This document shows positions 17,837-29,154 of a stretch of 64,000 nt of DNA, one piece after another. A program made the translations under genes and the position numbers. The notes below the pieces were generated by a model. That model saw only the letters and a list, made by a program, of their open reading frames with translations, did no database searches and was not told the origin of the DNA. Numbering within the stretch: position 1 is the first letter of the stretch; every line of letters begins with the position of its first letter. The DNA is from RH-AL1 sp965214415 (GTDB lineage Bacteria > Pseudomonadota > Alphaproteobacteria > Rhizobiales > Beijerinckiaceae), in NCBI GenBank assembly GCA_965214415.1, contig CBDCBQ010000003.1:1240001-1304000 (forward strand). Reading direction: 5' to 3'.

Positions 17837-19990
17837 ATGTCCGCCCTGCCCGATTTCACCACGCTCGCCTTCGAGCCGACCGACGTACCGGCGCCGGAGC
17901 CGCGCGAGCCGTGGACCACGCCCGAGGGCCTCGACGTCGCCTCGCGCTACACGGCGGCCGATCTCGAGGGGCTCGACGCGCTCGATACCTACCCGGGCGT
18001 GCCGCCGTTCGTGCGCGGCCCCTACCCCACCATGTACGTCAACCAGCCTTGGACGATCCGCCAGTACGCCGGCTTCTCCACGGCCGAGGAGTCGAACGCC
18101 TTCTACCGCCGCAACCTCGCCGGCGGCCAGAAGGGCCTCTCCGTCGCCTTCGATCTGGCGACGCATCGCGGCTACGATTCCGACCATCCGCGCGTCGCGG
18201 GCGACGTCGGCCTGGCGGGCGTCGCGATCGACTCGATCCTCGACATGCGCACCCTGTTCGATCGCATCCCGCTCGGCGAGGTGTCGGTCTCGATGACGAT
18301 GAACGGGGCGGTGCTGCCGATTCTCGCCCTCTTCATCGTCGCTGCCGAGGAGCAGGGCGTGTCGCAAGACAAGCTTGCCGGCACGATCCAGAACGACATC
18401 CTCAAGGAGTTCATGGTCCGCAACACCTACATCTATCCGCCCGCGGCCTCGATGCGGATCGTCGCCGACATCTTCGCGCATACGGCGAAGCATATGCCGA
18501 AGTTCAACTCGATCTCGATTTCCGGCTACCACATGCAGGAGGCTGGCGCGACGGCGGACCTCGAGCTCGCCTACACGTTGGCCGACGGCCTCGAATACAT
18601 CCGTGCGGGAATAAAGGCGGGGCTCGACATCGACGCGTTCGCCCCGCGCCTGTCGTTCTTCTGGGCGATCGGCATGAACTTCTTCATGGAAGTCGCGAAG
18701 ATGCGCGCCGCGCGCCTGCTGTGGTGCGAGATCGTGGGTGAGTTCAAGCCGAAGAGCGAGAAGTCGCTGGCGCTGCGCACGCATTGCCAGACCTCGGGCT
18801 GGTCGCTGACCGCGCAGGACGTCTGGAACAACGTCGTGCGCACGCAGATCGAGGCGATGGCGGCGACCGCGGGACATACACAATCGCTGCACACCAACGC
18901 GCTCGACGAGGCGCTGGCCCTACCCACCGACGAGTCCGCGAGGGTCGCCCGCAACACGCAGATCTTCCTTCAGGAAGAGAGCGGGATCTCGCGCATCATC
19001 GATCCCTGGGGCGGCTCGTTCTACGTCGAGCGTCTGACGCATGACCTTGCGACGCGCGCGCGCGAGCACATGGCCGAGATCGAGAAGCTCGGCGGCATGG
19101 CCAAGGCCATCGAGGCGGGGGTGCCGAAACGGCGCATCGAGGAGACGGCGACGCAGATGCAGGCGCGCATCGACGACGGCACGCAGGCCGTGATCGGCGT
19201 CAACCGCTACAAGCCGCCCGGCGCCAACGAGCTGGTGCTGCGCAAGATCGATGCGCCGGACGTCCGTGAGCGCCAGATCGCCAAGCTGAAGCAGCTCCGC
19301 GCCGATCGCGACGAAGGGGCGCTGACCGCCGCGCTCGACGCACTTCGCGAGGCGGCCAAGGGAGACGCCAACCTGCTGGCGCTGGCGATCGAGGCGGCGC
19401 GGGCGAAGGCGACGGTCGGCGAGATCTCGACGGCGCTGGAGGACGTGTACGGCCGCCATGCCGCGAAGCCCGATGTCGTCACGGGCGTCTATCGCAAGAC
19501 GCAGGGCGACAGCGACGCGATCATGAACGTGCGCGCGCAGGTCGACGCCTTCGCCGAGAACGAGGGGCGCCGGCCAAAAATCCTCGTCGCCAAGGCCGGG
19601 CAGGACGGGCACGACCGCGGCCAGAAGGTGATCGCCTCGGCGTTCGGCGACCTCGGCTTCGACGTCGAGGTTGGGCCGCTGTTCGCCACGCCCGAGGAGG
19701 CGGCCCAGCAGGCGATCGACGCCGACGTGCACGTGATCGGTCTGTCGACCCTGGCCGCCGGCCATCTCGCGCTGATACCGGCGATCCGCGACGCGCTGGC
19801 GGCTCAAGGCCGCGAGGACGTGATGATCGTCGTCGGCGGCATCATCCCGCCGCAGGATCACGACGCGCTGCGCGAAGGTGGTGCCGAGGCGATCTTTCCG
19901 CCGGGCACCGTCGTGACGCAGGCGGCGGAGGCGGTGCTCGAGGCGCTGAACGTGAAGCTGGGGTACCAACAGCGACGGGCGGCGGAATAG
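17837..19990 (+). CDS. mutB: Methylmalonyl-CoA mutase large (catalytic) subunit
   Basis: A 717-residue catalytic subunit of adenosylcobalamin-dependent methylmalonyl-CoA mutase, which interconverts methylmalonyl-CoA and succinyl-CoA in propionyl-CoA or ethylmalonyl-CoA metabolism. The N-terminal barrel has the family signatures (KGLSVAFDLATHRGYDSDHPRV, and RNTYIYPP). The C-terminal B12 domain carries GQDGHDRGQ around residue 590, with the cobalt-ligand histidine, then GLSTLAAGHL and a late VVVGGIIP. Full family length. It probably formed one transcription unit with mutA before the intervening Uma2 gene arrived. No B12 riboswitch is evident upstream. Confidence 0.96.
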   Translation: MSALPDFTTLAFEPTDVPAPEPREPWTTPEGLDVASRYTAADLEGLDALDTYPGVPPFVRGPYPTMYVNQPWTIRQYAGFSTAEESNAFYRRNLAGGQKGLSVAFDLATHRGYDSDHPRVAGDVGLAGVAIDSILDMRTLFDRIPLGEVSVSMTMNGAVLPILALFIVAAEEQGVSQDKLAGTIQNDILKEFMVRNTYIYPPAASMRIVADIFAHTAKHMPKFNSISISGYHMQEAGATADLELAYTLADGLEYIRAGIKAGLDIDAFAPRLSFFWAIGMNFFMEVAKMRAARLLWCEIVGEFKPKSEKSLALRTHCQTSGWSLTAQDVWNNVVRTQIEAMAATAGHTQSLHTNALDEALALPTDESARVARNTQIFLQEESGISRIIDPWGGSFYVERLTHDLATRAREHMAEIEKLGGMAKAIEAGVPKRRIEETATQMQARIDDGTQAVIGVNRYKPPGANELVLRKIDAPDVRERQIAKLKQLRADRDEGALTAALDALREAAKGDANLLALAIEAARAKATVGEISTALEDVYGRHAAKPDVVTGVYRKTQGDSDAIMNVRAQVDAFAENEGRRPKILVAKAGQDGHDRGQKVIASAFGDLGFDVEVGPLFATPEEAAQQAIDADVHVIGLSTLAAGHLALIPAIRDALAAQGREDVMIVVGGIIPPQDHDALREGGAEAIFPPGTVVTQAAEAVLEALNVKLGYQQRRAAE

Positions 19991-20021
19991 GGGCCGATAG
20001 CCCCAGGCTGCGGGAGCGGCG

Positions 20022-20546
20022 TTACTTCCCAGCCGGTTTCGGCGACATTGGCGCTTGGTTCGCTGGTGTCGAGGGCATGCCGGTCGGCTCGACGGGCGCG
20101 GCGGCCTTCGGGGCCGTGGTGGTGCCACTCGGTGTCGTCGCTGACGGCGTGGCGGAGGGGACGGCCGGGGTCGCCGAACTCGACGCGCCCTTGCCGCTCG
20201 CGCGCTGCTCCTGGATCTCGCGAAGCTGATCGAGCACGGTGCCCTTGCGCTCGACCGGCGCGGCGGGGCCGGGCTGACTGGTGCCGGCCGGCGGCAGGCC
20301 CTCGAGGATCGAGCGATTGCCGTGGCCATAGTTGGCGAGCAGCGTCAGGCCGAGGCTCGTCGCGAAGAACAGCGCGGCGAGGATCGCGGTGGCGCGCGTG
20401 AGCACGTTGGCTTGGCCGCGCCCCGTCATGAAGCCGCCGCTGCCGCCACCCATGCCGAGCGCGCCACCTTCGGAGCGCTGCAGCAGCACCACCACGATGA
20501 GCGCGGCGACGATCATGAGGTGGATGACGATGAGGACGGTCTGCAT
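20022..20546 (-). CDS. secG: Protein-export membrane protein SecG, with long Pro/Ala/Thr tail
   Basis: A 174-residue SecG subunit of the SecYEG translocon. The two membrane helices (about 3-22 and 52-72) flank the conserved LLQRSEGGALGMGGGSGG loop. The tail beyond residue 75 is low complexity (Pro, Ala, Thr, Ser). It makes the protein longer than the roughly 110 residues of E. coli SecG, a common alphaproteobacterial trait. It lies 116 nt downstream of tpiA on the same strand, the usual rhizobial order, and converges with mutB (31 nt between stops). Confidence 0.92.
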   Translation of the reverse strand: MQTVLIVIHLMIVAALIVVVLLQRSEGGALGMGGGSGGFMTGRGQANVLTRATAILAALFFATSLGLTLLANYGHGNRSILEGLPPAGTSQPGPAAPVERKGTVLDQLREIQEQRASGKGASSSATPAVPSATPSATTPSGTTTAPKAAAPVEPTGMPSTPANQAPMSPKPAGK

Positions 20547-20662
20547 CTAGGGGTTGGCCTGGAGGACGGAGAGGGAGCAATATTGGGGATGCGCGGCGGG
20601 CGAGCAAGGCGCCGTCATAGACAATACGGGCGGGGATCGCAAACCGCGGTCGGCCCCATCAT

Positions 20663-21442
20663 CTATCCGGTCGCCGACAGCTCCTGCCGGTAGACGCCGG
20701 CGATCTCCATGAATTCCGTCGCCTTCAGGCTGGCGCCGCCGACGAGCGCGCCGTCGACGTTCGGCACGGCGAGCAGGCTGGCCGCGTTGGAGGGTTTCAC
20801 CGAACCGCCGTAGAGCAGCCGGATCGTGTCGCCGCCGTCGGGGATCAGCGCGATGACCTCCCTGCGCATGAAGGCGTGCATCTCGGCGATATCCTCGGCG
20901 GACGGCGTCACGCCGGTGCCGATGGCCCACATCGGCTCGTAGGCGACGACGAGCTGGCGCGCGTCGATGTCGGTCGGCAGCGAACCCTGCAGCTGGCGGC
21001 GCACGACGAGGTGGGCGCGGCCGACATCGCGATCGGCCTTGGTCTCGCCGACGCAGATGATCGAGGTGAGCCCGGCGGCCTTGGCGGTGACCGCCTTCAC
21101 CTTCACGGCGGCGTTGGTCTCGTGATGGTCGGCGCGGCGCTCGGAATGGCCGAGGATCACGTAGGAGGCGCCGGCATCGACGAGCATGCCGGGCGAGATC
21201 GAGCCCGTGTGCGCGCCGCACTCGTTCTTGTGGCAATTCTGGCCGCCGATCTTGAGTTCGGAGCCGCGCGCGATGTCGGCGGCGGCGGCGATCAGCGTCG
21301 TCGGCGGGCAGACCAGAACCTCGGCCCCGCCGGCGGCGCCCGCCTCGAGCGCGGCTCGGATCGCCGCGACCTCGGCAAGATCGGCCCTGAGGCCGTTCAT
21401 CTTCCAATTGCCGGCCACCAGCGGTCGGGGTCGTCGCGCCAT
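20663..21442 (-). CDS. tpiA: Triosephosphate isomerase
   Basis: A 259-residue TIM-barrel enzyme interconverting dihydroxyacetone phosphate and glyceraldehyde 3-phosphate. Catalytic residues are N12 and K14 in GNWKMN, H99 in ILGHSERR and E169 in VAYEPMWAIGTG. The phosphate-binding LYGGSVKPSNA loop and a GASLK motif close the barrel. Length is normal. The ATG at 21442 is divergent from ppiD across about 160 nt, a shared intergenic region that should carry both promoters. Confidence 0.97.
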   Translation of the reverse strand: MARRPRPLVAGNWKMNGLRADLAEVAAIRAALEAGAAGGAEVLVCPPTTLIAAAADIARGSELKIGGQNCHKNECGAHTGSISPGMLVDAGASYVILGHSERRADHHETNAAVKVKAVTAKAAGLTSIICVGETKADRDVGRAHLVVRRQLQGSLPTDIDARQLVVAYEPMWAIGTGVTPSAEDIAEMHAFMRREVIALIPDGGDTIRLLYGGSVKPSNAASLLAVPNVDGALVGGASLKATEFMEIAGVYRQELSATG

Positions 21443-21604
21443 CCGGTTGTCTCCATGGCCTCGCGACGCCTCCGGCGAGCGGCGCGACCGACAAACCGTC
21501 CGTTACCATCGGCGTTGCGATCCGCAAAGAGCGCCGCTTCGTTGCACCGTGCCCTGCCCCTCCCTATAGTCCCGCCGCCCAGTCGCCCCTCGAAAGACCA
21601 CCCG

Positions 21605-23515
21605 ATGCTCAATCAAATGCGCGCGCTCTCGCAGAACCTGATCGGGCGCGCGATCATGGGCGTCGTGCTCGGCTTCATCATCCTGTCGTTCGCGGTCTGG
21701 GGCATCGGCGACCGCTTCACGAACTTCAATGCCGACCAGCTGGCCTCGGTCGGCTCGACGCAGATCACGGTCGAGCAATATCGCAACGCCTACCAAAACG
21801 AGCTGCAGCAGATGCAGCAGAAGGCCAAGCGCGGGATCACCAATACGCAAGCCAAGCAGATGGGCGTCGACCGGCAGGTGCTCTCGCGCCTGCTCACCAA
21901 CGCGATTCTCGATCAGGAGGCGGGCAAGCTCGGCCTCGCCGTCGGCGACAAGGAGATCGCGCAGGCGATCACGCGTGATCCGATCTTCCGCGGGCAGACC
22001 GGCCAGTTCGACCGCGATCGCTTCAACACGCTGCTCTCCGAAAACAACCTGAACGAGGGGCTCTACGTGAAGGAGCAGCGCGGGCTGATCCTGCGGCAGG
22101 ACGTCTCCGACGCGGTGGTCGGCGGGATCGAGGTGCCCAAGGCGATGGAATCGGCGATCCATCGCTACCAGGGCGAGATCCGCGACCTCGACTTCTTCGT
22201 GCTGCCGGCGACCGCGGCCGGCACGACGCCGGCGCCTTCGCAGGCCGAGCTGCAGCAGTTCTACGACGAGCGCCCGACCGCCTTCACCGCGCCGGAGTAC
22301 CGCAAGCTCGTCACGCTTTCGATCGTCCCGGTCAATCTCGTCAAGCCGGCGGCCCTGACGGAGGCCGACGTCAAGACCCGCTACGACGAGATGAAGGACG
22401 CCCGCTTCGTCGTGCCCGAGAAGCGGGTCGTGCAGCAGCTGTTCTACCCCGATGCCGCGACGGCCGCCGCCGCGCGCGCGAACCTCGACCACGGCACGAC
22501 GTTCGATCAACTCGTCAAGGACGCCAAGAAGACCGAGGCCGATGTGAGCCTCGGCACGGTCACGAAAGACCAGCTCGGCACCCCCGCGCTCGGCGACGCG
22601 GCGTTCGCACTGGCGGAGGGCGGCACCAGCCAGCCGGTGACGACGAAGTTCGGTGCGGCGCTGCTCCATGTCACCAAGATCTTCGCTGGCCGGCAGCAGG
22701 CCTATGCGGAAGTCGCGGCCGAGCTTCGCGACGAATTGGCGATCGTCCGCGCCAAGGCGCAGGCCAACAAGCTGCGCGACGCGATCGAGGACCAGCGCGC
22801 GGCAGGCAAGACGCTGGGCGAATCGGCGAAGAGCGCCGGACTTCAGGTGCGCACGATCGACGCCATCGACGCGCAGGGCTTCGACAAGTCGCACAAGCCG
22901 GTCGAGGGCCTCGTCGATGGCCCCGCCCTTCTCAAGGCCGCGTTCGCGTCCGACGTCGGCGCCGACACCGAGATGCTGCAAACATCAGATGGCAGCGACG
23001 TCTGGTACGAGGTGGCCGGCATCGATCCCTCGCGCAAGCTGCCGCTCTCCGAGATCAAGCCACGCGTCGAGGCGCAATGGCGTGCCGACGAGACCGCGCG
23101 GCGCCTCGCCAAGGAGAGCGATGCGATCGTCGCGTCGATCGACGGCGGCAAGTCGCTCGCGGCTGTCGCCGCCGCGCATGGCGGCCTCGCGGTGTCCCAG
23201 GCGACGAACCTGTCGCGCGCGGGCGCGCCGGAGGTGCCGGCGTCGGTTGCGTCGGCCGCTTTCGATGTCGCGATCTCGAAAGCCGGGTCCGCGGCCGATC
23301 AGGGTGGCGGTCGCGTCATCTTCCAGGTGGAAGCCGCGCGGGTGCCGCCGATCAAGCCTGGCGATGAGAATTTCGAGAAGCTGATGACCCAGGTGAAAAG
23401 CGGCGTCGTCGATGACGTCGTCGCGCAATACCTGTCGAGCGCGCAACACGAGATCGGCGTCAAGCTGAACCAGCGCGCGCTGCAATCCGCCGTCAGCGAC
23501 GACAGCGGCAGCTGA
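21605..23515 (+). CDS. ppiD: SurA_N/PpiD-type periplasmic folding chaperone (peptidyl-prolyl isomerase D)
   Basis: A 636-residue inner-membrane-anchored periplasmic chaperone of the PpiD type, which helps newly exported proteins fold near the Sec translocon. A short basic N-terminus precedes one membrane helix (about 14-34). A SurA_N-like helical region follows (about 40-180), then a parvulin-like domain around 265-360 that looks degenerate, and a long C-terminal region. The ATG at 21605 is chosen because the upstream open frame is antisense to tpiA. The stop overlaps trpE (TGATG). The ppiD-trpE order is conserved in rhizobia, with no obvious functional link. Confidence 0.9.
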   Translation: MLNQMRALSQNLIGRAIMGVVLGFIILSFAVWGIGDRFTNFNADQLASVGSTQITVEQYRNAYQNELQQMQQKAKRGITNTQAKQMGVDRQVLSRLLTNAILDQEAGKLGLAVGDKEIAQAITRDPIFRGQTGQFDRDRFNTLLSENNLNEGLYVKEQRGLILRQDVSDAVVGGIEVPKAMESAIHRYQGEIRDLDFFVLPATAAGTTPAPSQAELQQFYDERPTAFTAPEYRKLVTLSIVPVNLVKPAALTEADVKTRYDEMKDARFVVPEKRVVQQLFYPDAATAAAARANLDHGTTFDQLVKDAKKTEADVSLGTVTKDQLGTPALGDAAFALAEGGTSQPVTTKFGAALLHVTKIFAGRQQAYAEVAAELRDELAIVRAKAQANKLRDAIEDQRAAGKTLGESAKSAGLQVRTIDAIDAQGFDKSHKPVEGLVDGPALLKAAFASDVGADTEMLQTSDGSDVWYEVAGIDPSRKLPLSEIKPRVEAQWRADETARRLAKESDAIVASIDGGKSLAAVAAAHGGLAVSQATNLSRAGAPEVPASVASAAFDVAISKAGSAADQGGGRVIFQVEAARVPPIKPGDENFEKLMTQVKSGVVDDVVAQYLSSAQHEIGVKLNQRALQSAVSDDSGS

Positions 23516-25017
23516 TGGTCGAGCCGTCCTTCGCGGTCTTCGCGGCGCACCATGCCGCCGGCGAGGCGTCGCTGCTGGTCGAGCGTCTGATCGCCGACCT
23601 CGAAACCCCGGTCTCGGCCTTTCTGAAACTCTCGGCCGGTCGTCGCGGCCGCTGCTTTCTGCTCGAATCGGTCGAGGGGGGCGCGGCGCGGGGCCGCTAC
23701 TCGATGATCGGCCTCGACCCCGACGTGCTGTTTCGCGCAAGCGGCGGCGCGGCGGAGATCGCCCGCGACGCACTGGCCGACCCGGATGCATTCACGCCCT
23801 GTCCCGAGCCGCCGCTCGCCGCGCTGCGGGCGCTGATCGCGGACTCTCGCATCGCAGATACCGAGATGGCGCTGCCGCCGATGGCGGCGGGCGTGTTCGG
23901 CTATCTCGGCTACGACATGGTCCGCGAGATGGAGCACCTCGCGCCGGCCAAGCCCGACCCGATCGGTGTGCCGGACGCGTTGATGATGCGCCCGACCGTG
24001 ATGGTCGTGTTCGACACGGTGCGCGACGAGATCGCGGTCGTGACGCCTGTACGCCCCGCGACCGGCGAGACGGCGGAGGCGGCCTACGCGGCGGCGGAAG
24101 CGCGTATCGCCGGCGTAGTGGCGAACCTAGAGAGGGCGCCCACTCGCACCCCGGCCGCTCGCGCGGCCGCGGGCATTCCGATCGCGCCGGCCTCGAACAC
24201 CGAGCCGGAGCGCTACCGGGCGATGGTGGCGCGCGCGAAGGAGTACATCTGCGCGGGCGACATCTTCCAGGTCGTGCTCTCGCAGCGTTTCTCGGCACCG
24301 TTCCGGCTGCCCGCCTTCGCACTCTATCGGGCGCTGCGGCGCGTCAATCCCGCGCCGTTCCTATGCTTCCTCGACTTCGGCGCGTTCCAGATCGTCTGCT
24401 CATCGCCGGAAATCCTGGTCAGGGTCCGCAACGGCGCGGTGACGATCCGGCCGATCGCCGGCACTCGAGCGCGCGGCGCGACCCGCGCCGAGGACGAGGC
24501 GCTGGCGGCCGACCTGCTGGCGGACGAGAAGGAATGCGCCGAGCATCTGATGCTGCTCGATCTCGGCCGCAACGACGTCGGCCGCGTGGCGGCGACGGGC
24601 ACGGTCAATGTCACCGAGCGCTTCGGCATCGAACGATATAGCCATGTCATGCACATCGTCTCGAACGTCGAGGGCAGGCTCGACCCCGCGCACGACACGA
24701 TCGACGCGCTCGCCGCCGGCTTTCCGGCGGGCACGGTGTCGGGGGCGCCAAAGGTGCGAGCGATGGAGGTCATCGACGAACTCGAGATCGACAAGCGCGG
24801 CATCTACGCCGGCTGCATCGGCTATTTCGGCGCATCGGGCGAGATGGACACGTGCATCGTCCTGCGCACGGCGGTCGTCAAGGACGGCACGATGCACGTC
24901 CAGGCCGGCGCCGGCATCGTCTACGATTCCGATCCCGCGAGCGAGCAGCAGGAATGCCGCAACAAAGCGCAGGCGCTGTTCCGGGCGGCGGAAGAGGCGA
25001 CGCGGTTCGGAGGCTGA
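23515..25017 (+). CDS. trpE: Anthranilate synthase component I
   Basis: A 500-residue chorismate-utilising enzyme making anthranilate in tryptophan synthesis with the TrpG amidotransferase. The N-terminal allosteric domain includes the tryptophan-binding LLESVEGG region. The catalytic C-terminal half carries CAGDIFQVVLSQRF, PIAGTRARGATRAEDE, DLGRNDVGRVA and FPAGTVSGAPKVRAMEVIDELE, all intact. It is translationally coupled to ppiD (TGATG). Unlike many rhizobia, trpG, trpD and trpC do not follow; the next gene is convergent, three bases after the stop. So the amidotransferase partner must be encoded elsewhere. Confidence 0.96.
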   Translation: MVEPSFAVFAAHHAAGEASLLVERLIADLETPVSAFLKLSAGRRGRCFLLESVEGGAARGRYSMIGLDPDVLFRASGGAAEIARDALADPDAFTPCPEPPLAALRALIADSRIADTEMALPPMAAGVFGYLGYDMVREMEHLAPAKPDPIGVPDALMMRPTVMVVFDTVRDEIAVVTPVRPATGETAEAAYAAAEARIAGVVANLERAPTRTPAARAAAGIPIAPASNTEPERYRAMVARAKEYICAGDIFQVVLSQRFSAPFRLPAFALYRALRRVNPAPFLCFLDFGAFQIVCSSPEILVRVRNGAVTIRPIAGTRARGATRAEDEALAADLLADEKECAEHLMLLDLGRNDVGRVAATGTVNVTERFGIERYSHVMHIVSNVEGRLDPAHDTIDALAAGFPAGTVSGAPKVRAMEVIDELEIDKRGIYAGCIGYFGASGEMDTCIVLRTAVVKDGTMHVQAGAGIVYDSDPASEQQECRNKAQALFRAAEEATRFGG

Positions 25018-25020
25018 TGC

Positions 25021-25443
25021 CTAGGTGTCGAGCCACTTCGACATGACCTGGTAGGGCATCTTCTCGAAGCCGAGCCGCTCGTAGAACGGCATCACGAGGG
25101 TGTTCGTTTCGCGCACCATGAGGTGCATGCGGCGGATGCCGCGCCCGGCGATCCATGTCTCGGCGGCCTCGACCATCCGCCGGCCGACGCCCACGCCGCG
25201 GATGGCCGGATCGCTGCAGACATAGTGAATGTAGCCGCGATGGCCGTCATGGCCGACCATCGCCGCGCCGATGATGAGGCCCGAGGTGTCGGTGCCGACC
25301 AGCACATCCGACGTTGCGCAGGTTCGCGCGAGCTCGAAATCGCAATCGGGATCGTTCGGCTCGACCACGAGACCGCACGCACGCCAAAGCGCGACGACGC
25401 GGGCCTGATCGTCGGCGACGGCCGGTCTGATCGCGAGTTGCAT
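25021..25443 (-). CDS. GNAT-family N-acetyltransferase
   Basis: A 140-residue GCN5-related acetyltransferase. The acetyl-CoA loop is in motif A (VCSDPAIRGVGVGRRMVEAAETW), and the C-terminal motif B region ends MPFYERLGFEKMPYQVMSKWL. It resembles YpeA/RimI-like members but the substrate cannot be inferred. The ATG at 25443 has a strong GGAGGCGGTC site; the frame is open 94 codons further, but that part overlaps the gfa tail antisense-style. It converges with trpE. A terminator-like hairpin lies between it and gfa, so it is probably transcribed on its own. Confidence 0.88.
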   Translation of the reverse strand: MQLAIRPAVADDQARVVALWRACGLVVEPNDPDCDFELARTCATSDVLVGTDTSGLIIGAAMVGHDGHRGYIHYVCSDPAIRGVGVGRRMVEAAETWIAGRGIRRMHLMVRETNTLVMPFYERLGFEKMPYQVMSKWLDT

Positions 25444-25469
25444 GACCGCCTCCACGGCGGCTCGAACGC

Positions 25470-25496
25470 AAAAAGGGGACGCTCCCGCGCCCCCTT
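25470..25496 (-). terminator. Intrinsic terminator after gfa
   Basis: Read on the minus strand: arms AAGGGG and CCCCTT (25491-25496 and 25473-25478) enclose a GC-rich loop that can extend the stem, followed by a run of five T (25470-25474 on the plus strand as A). It sits about 20 nt beyond the gfa stop codon. Confidence 0.7.
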
Positions 25497-25517
25497 CCGG
25501 TCGGCCGATCTCTGAGG

Positions 25518-26222
25518 CTAGCCGCCGAACAGCTTGGCGAAGAACCCGGCGATGCCGCCCGGCTTCGAGGCCGCCGGCGCCGGGGCCGGCTTCGGCGCGG
25601 GCGTTGCGGTCGCCGGCTTCGGCGCGGGCGTCGCCGCGGCTGCCGGCTTCCCGGCCGCATAAGCCGTGCCGGACTTCTTCGCCGAGTATCCTGCGATCGC
25701 GTCCATCAGGCCCGGGTTCAGGCAATCGTAGGTCTCGAGCCCCGCCGACTTGAACTTCGAGCGGACCGCGTCCATCCCCGACGGCTCAAACCCCTGCTCG
25801 ATGATCGACGAGCAGAACGCGGCGAACTGCGGCGCCTGCCAACCCTTCTGTGTCGACAGCTCGGTGTGAACGAAATCAAAGCCCTTGAACGGGTGGTCGG
25901 CGACGATGTGGCCATACATGTGGACGCCGCACTGCTTGCAGGCGTGGCGCTGAATGGCGGCCTTCTCGTCGACGATGTGGAGCTTGTTCTCGTTGGCGAT
26001 GACCTTGAGCTTGTCGACCGGCACGACACCGACGACGGAGAACAGCGCACCCTCCGGCTTCCAGCACTTCGAGCACCCGCACGCGTGATTGTAGGCGACG
26101 TCGCCGACGATCTGCACCGCGACCTTGTCGGTCGCGCATTTGCAGTGAAGCGTGCCGCCATTGAACGAGCCGTAGCCGGGCGAAATCCCGCTATCGACCG
26201 CCGGGTGAAGACTGGGTGCCAT
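25518..26222 (-). CDS. gfa: S-(hydroxymethyl)glutathione synthase (glutathione-dependent formaldehyde-activating enzyme) with extra C-terminal tail
   Basis: A 234-residue Gfa/CENP-V-fold zinc protein that promotes condensation of formaldehyde with glutathione, the first step of glutathione-linked formaldehyde oxidation. Zinc and structural cysteines are in HCKC (C27, C29), CGCSKC (C48, C50, C53) and CKQC (C95, C98). The family body ends near residue 181. Beyond it lies an unusual tail: about 38 Ala/Pro/Thr/Lys residues, then a short hydrophobic/amphipathic end (GGIAGFFAKLFGG). The ATG at 26222 has AGAAAGG upstream; a TTG two codons earlier is possible. It follows ntrC by 240 nt in which I see no convincing gene. 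Confidence 0.9.
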   Translation of the reverse strand: MAPSLHPAVDSGISPGYGSFNGGTLHCKCATDKVAVQIVGDVAYNHACGCSKCWKPEGALFSVVGVVPVDKLKVIANENKLHIVDEKAAIQRHACKQCGVHMYGHIVADHPFKGFDFVHTELSTQKGWQAPQFAAFCSSIIEQGFEPSGMDAVRSKFKSAGLETYDCLNPGLMDAIAGYSAKKSGTAYAAGKPAAAATPAPKPATATPAPKPAPAPAASKPGGIAGFFAKLFGG

Positions 26223-26463
26223 TTTCAAAGACCTTTCTCGAACATGATGCCTGGGCGGCTCGCAAGCCGTCGACGCGCCATTTTCGCAAGCCGCCGAATG
26301 GCTGCCGTGCCGTCACGCCTAACGTCGATGCGCTGTTCTAGCCACGCGCCGAAGGATTTGGAAGGCTTAACAATTGCTGGCGCGAGTTTCTTGAGACAGA
26401 TCGGCATGCTGTTCAGGCACGTCGACGTTTGGCCTAATGATTTCAAGGCTGAGCGTAGTCACG

Positions 26464-27945
<1,482 letters not shown>

Positions 27946-27973
27946 AGCCCCATCTAACCGCTCGCGCCGGCGC

Positions 27974-29154
27974 CTATGTGTTCGGCTCGGCCGATCGTCC
28001 GTCGCGCGGCACGTGCATGGGCATCAGCACCTTGAACGTCGTCCGACTGGCGTGAGACTCGCACTCGACGATACCCCCGTGATCGCCCACGATTTTGGCA
28101 ATCAAAGCAAGTCCGAGGCCAGTTCCGGTCGGCTTCGTCGTCACGAAGGGGTCGAACAGGCGGGGAAGCAGCTCGTCGGCGATGCCCGGCCCATTGTCGC
28201 GCACGCAGAACTCGAGCGGCAGGCTGACCGGTGCGTCGGAGCCATTGATCTTCAAGCGGACGCCCGGGCGAAACGCCGTACGGAGCTCGATCTCGCCGTC
28301 GACGCGCTCAGGACCGATCGCCTCGGCCGCGTTCTTGGCCAGGTTGAGGAACACCTGGATCAGCTGGTCGCGACTGCCGAAGATCGGCGGCAGCGATGGG
28401 TCGTAGACCTCCTTGAAGCGGATATGCCGCGCGAAGCCCGCCTGAGAGACCTTCTTCACATGGTCGAGCACGACGTGAATGTTGACGCTCTCGTAGTCCT
28501 CCTCGGAATTCACCGAGAACGGCTTCATCCGGTCGACCAGCTTCACGATGCGGTCGGTCTCGTCGCAGATGAGGCGCGTCAACATGCGGTCGCCGTCGTT
28601 GGCGTCTGTCTCGAGCAGCTGCGCGGCGCCGCGGATGCCCGACAGCGGGTTCTTGATCTCGTGCGCGAGCATAGAGGCCATCGCCGAGACGGAGCGGGCC
28701 GCCCCGCGTTGCGCGTGCTGGCGGTCGAGCTTCTCGGCGATCGTGCGCTCGCGCAGCATCACGACCATCGTCTTGCTCTGCTGCATGAGCGGCGTCACGA
28801 AGATGTCGACCAGCCGCTCGACCCCGAGCCGCGGCAGGCCGAGGTCGACGCGATACTCGTTGATCGCCCCGCCCTGCTCGCGGATCTGCGCGATGAGCGC
28901 CAGCAGCGACGATCCGATCGGCAGCAGCCCGGCGAGCATCTGCTTGCGCGGCGTGCCGAGCGTCGTGCCGAAAAACGCCTCCGCGGCGGGATTGGCGCTG
29001 TCGACCACGCCATCCGCGTCGACCGTGAAGATCGGGTGTGGCAGCGCGTCGAGGACCTGCAAGGCGCCCAGCGCCTGCATCACGCCGGCGACGGCTGGTA
29101 ACGGCTCGCCGACAGGCTTCGACTTGCCGAGAATGCGGAAAGGACGGCGTGCGC

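Noticed and set aside
20876..21604. Upstream extension of ppiD
   Set aside because: It is antisense to tpiA and has no recognisable sequence; the membrane-helix start at 21605 fits the family.
26225..26446. 73-codon frame between ntrC and gfa
   Set aside because: It starts with TTG, has no ribosome-binding site and no recognisable sequence, though it ends just before gfa. Kept only as a weak possibility.
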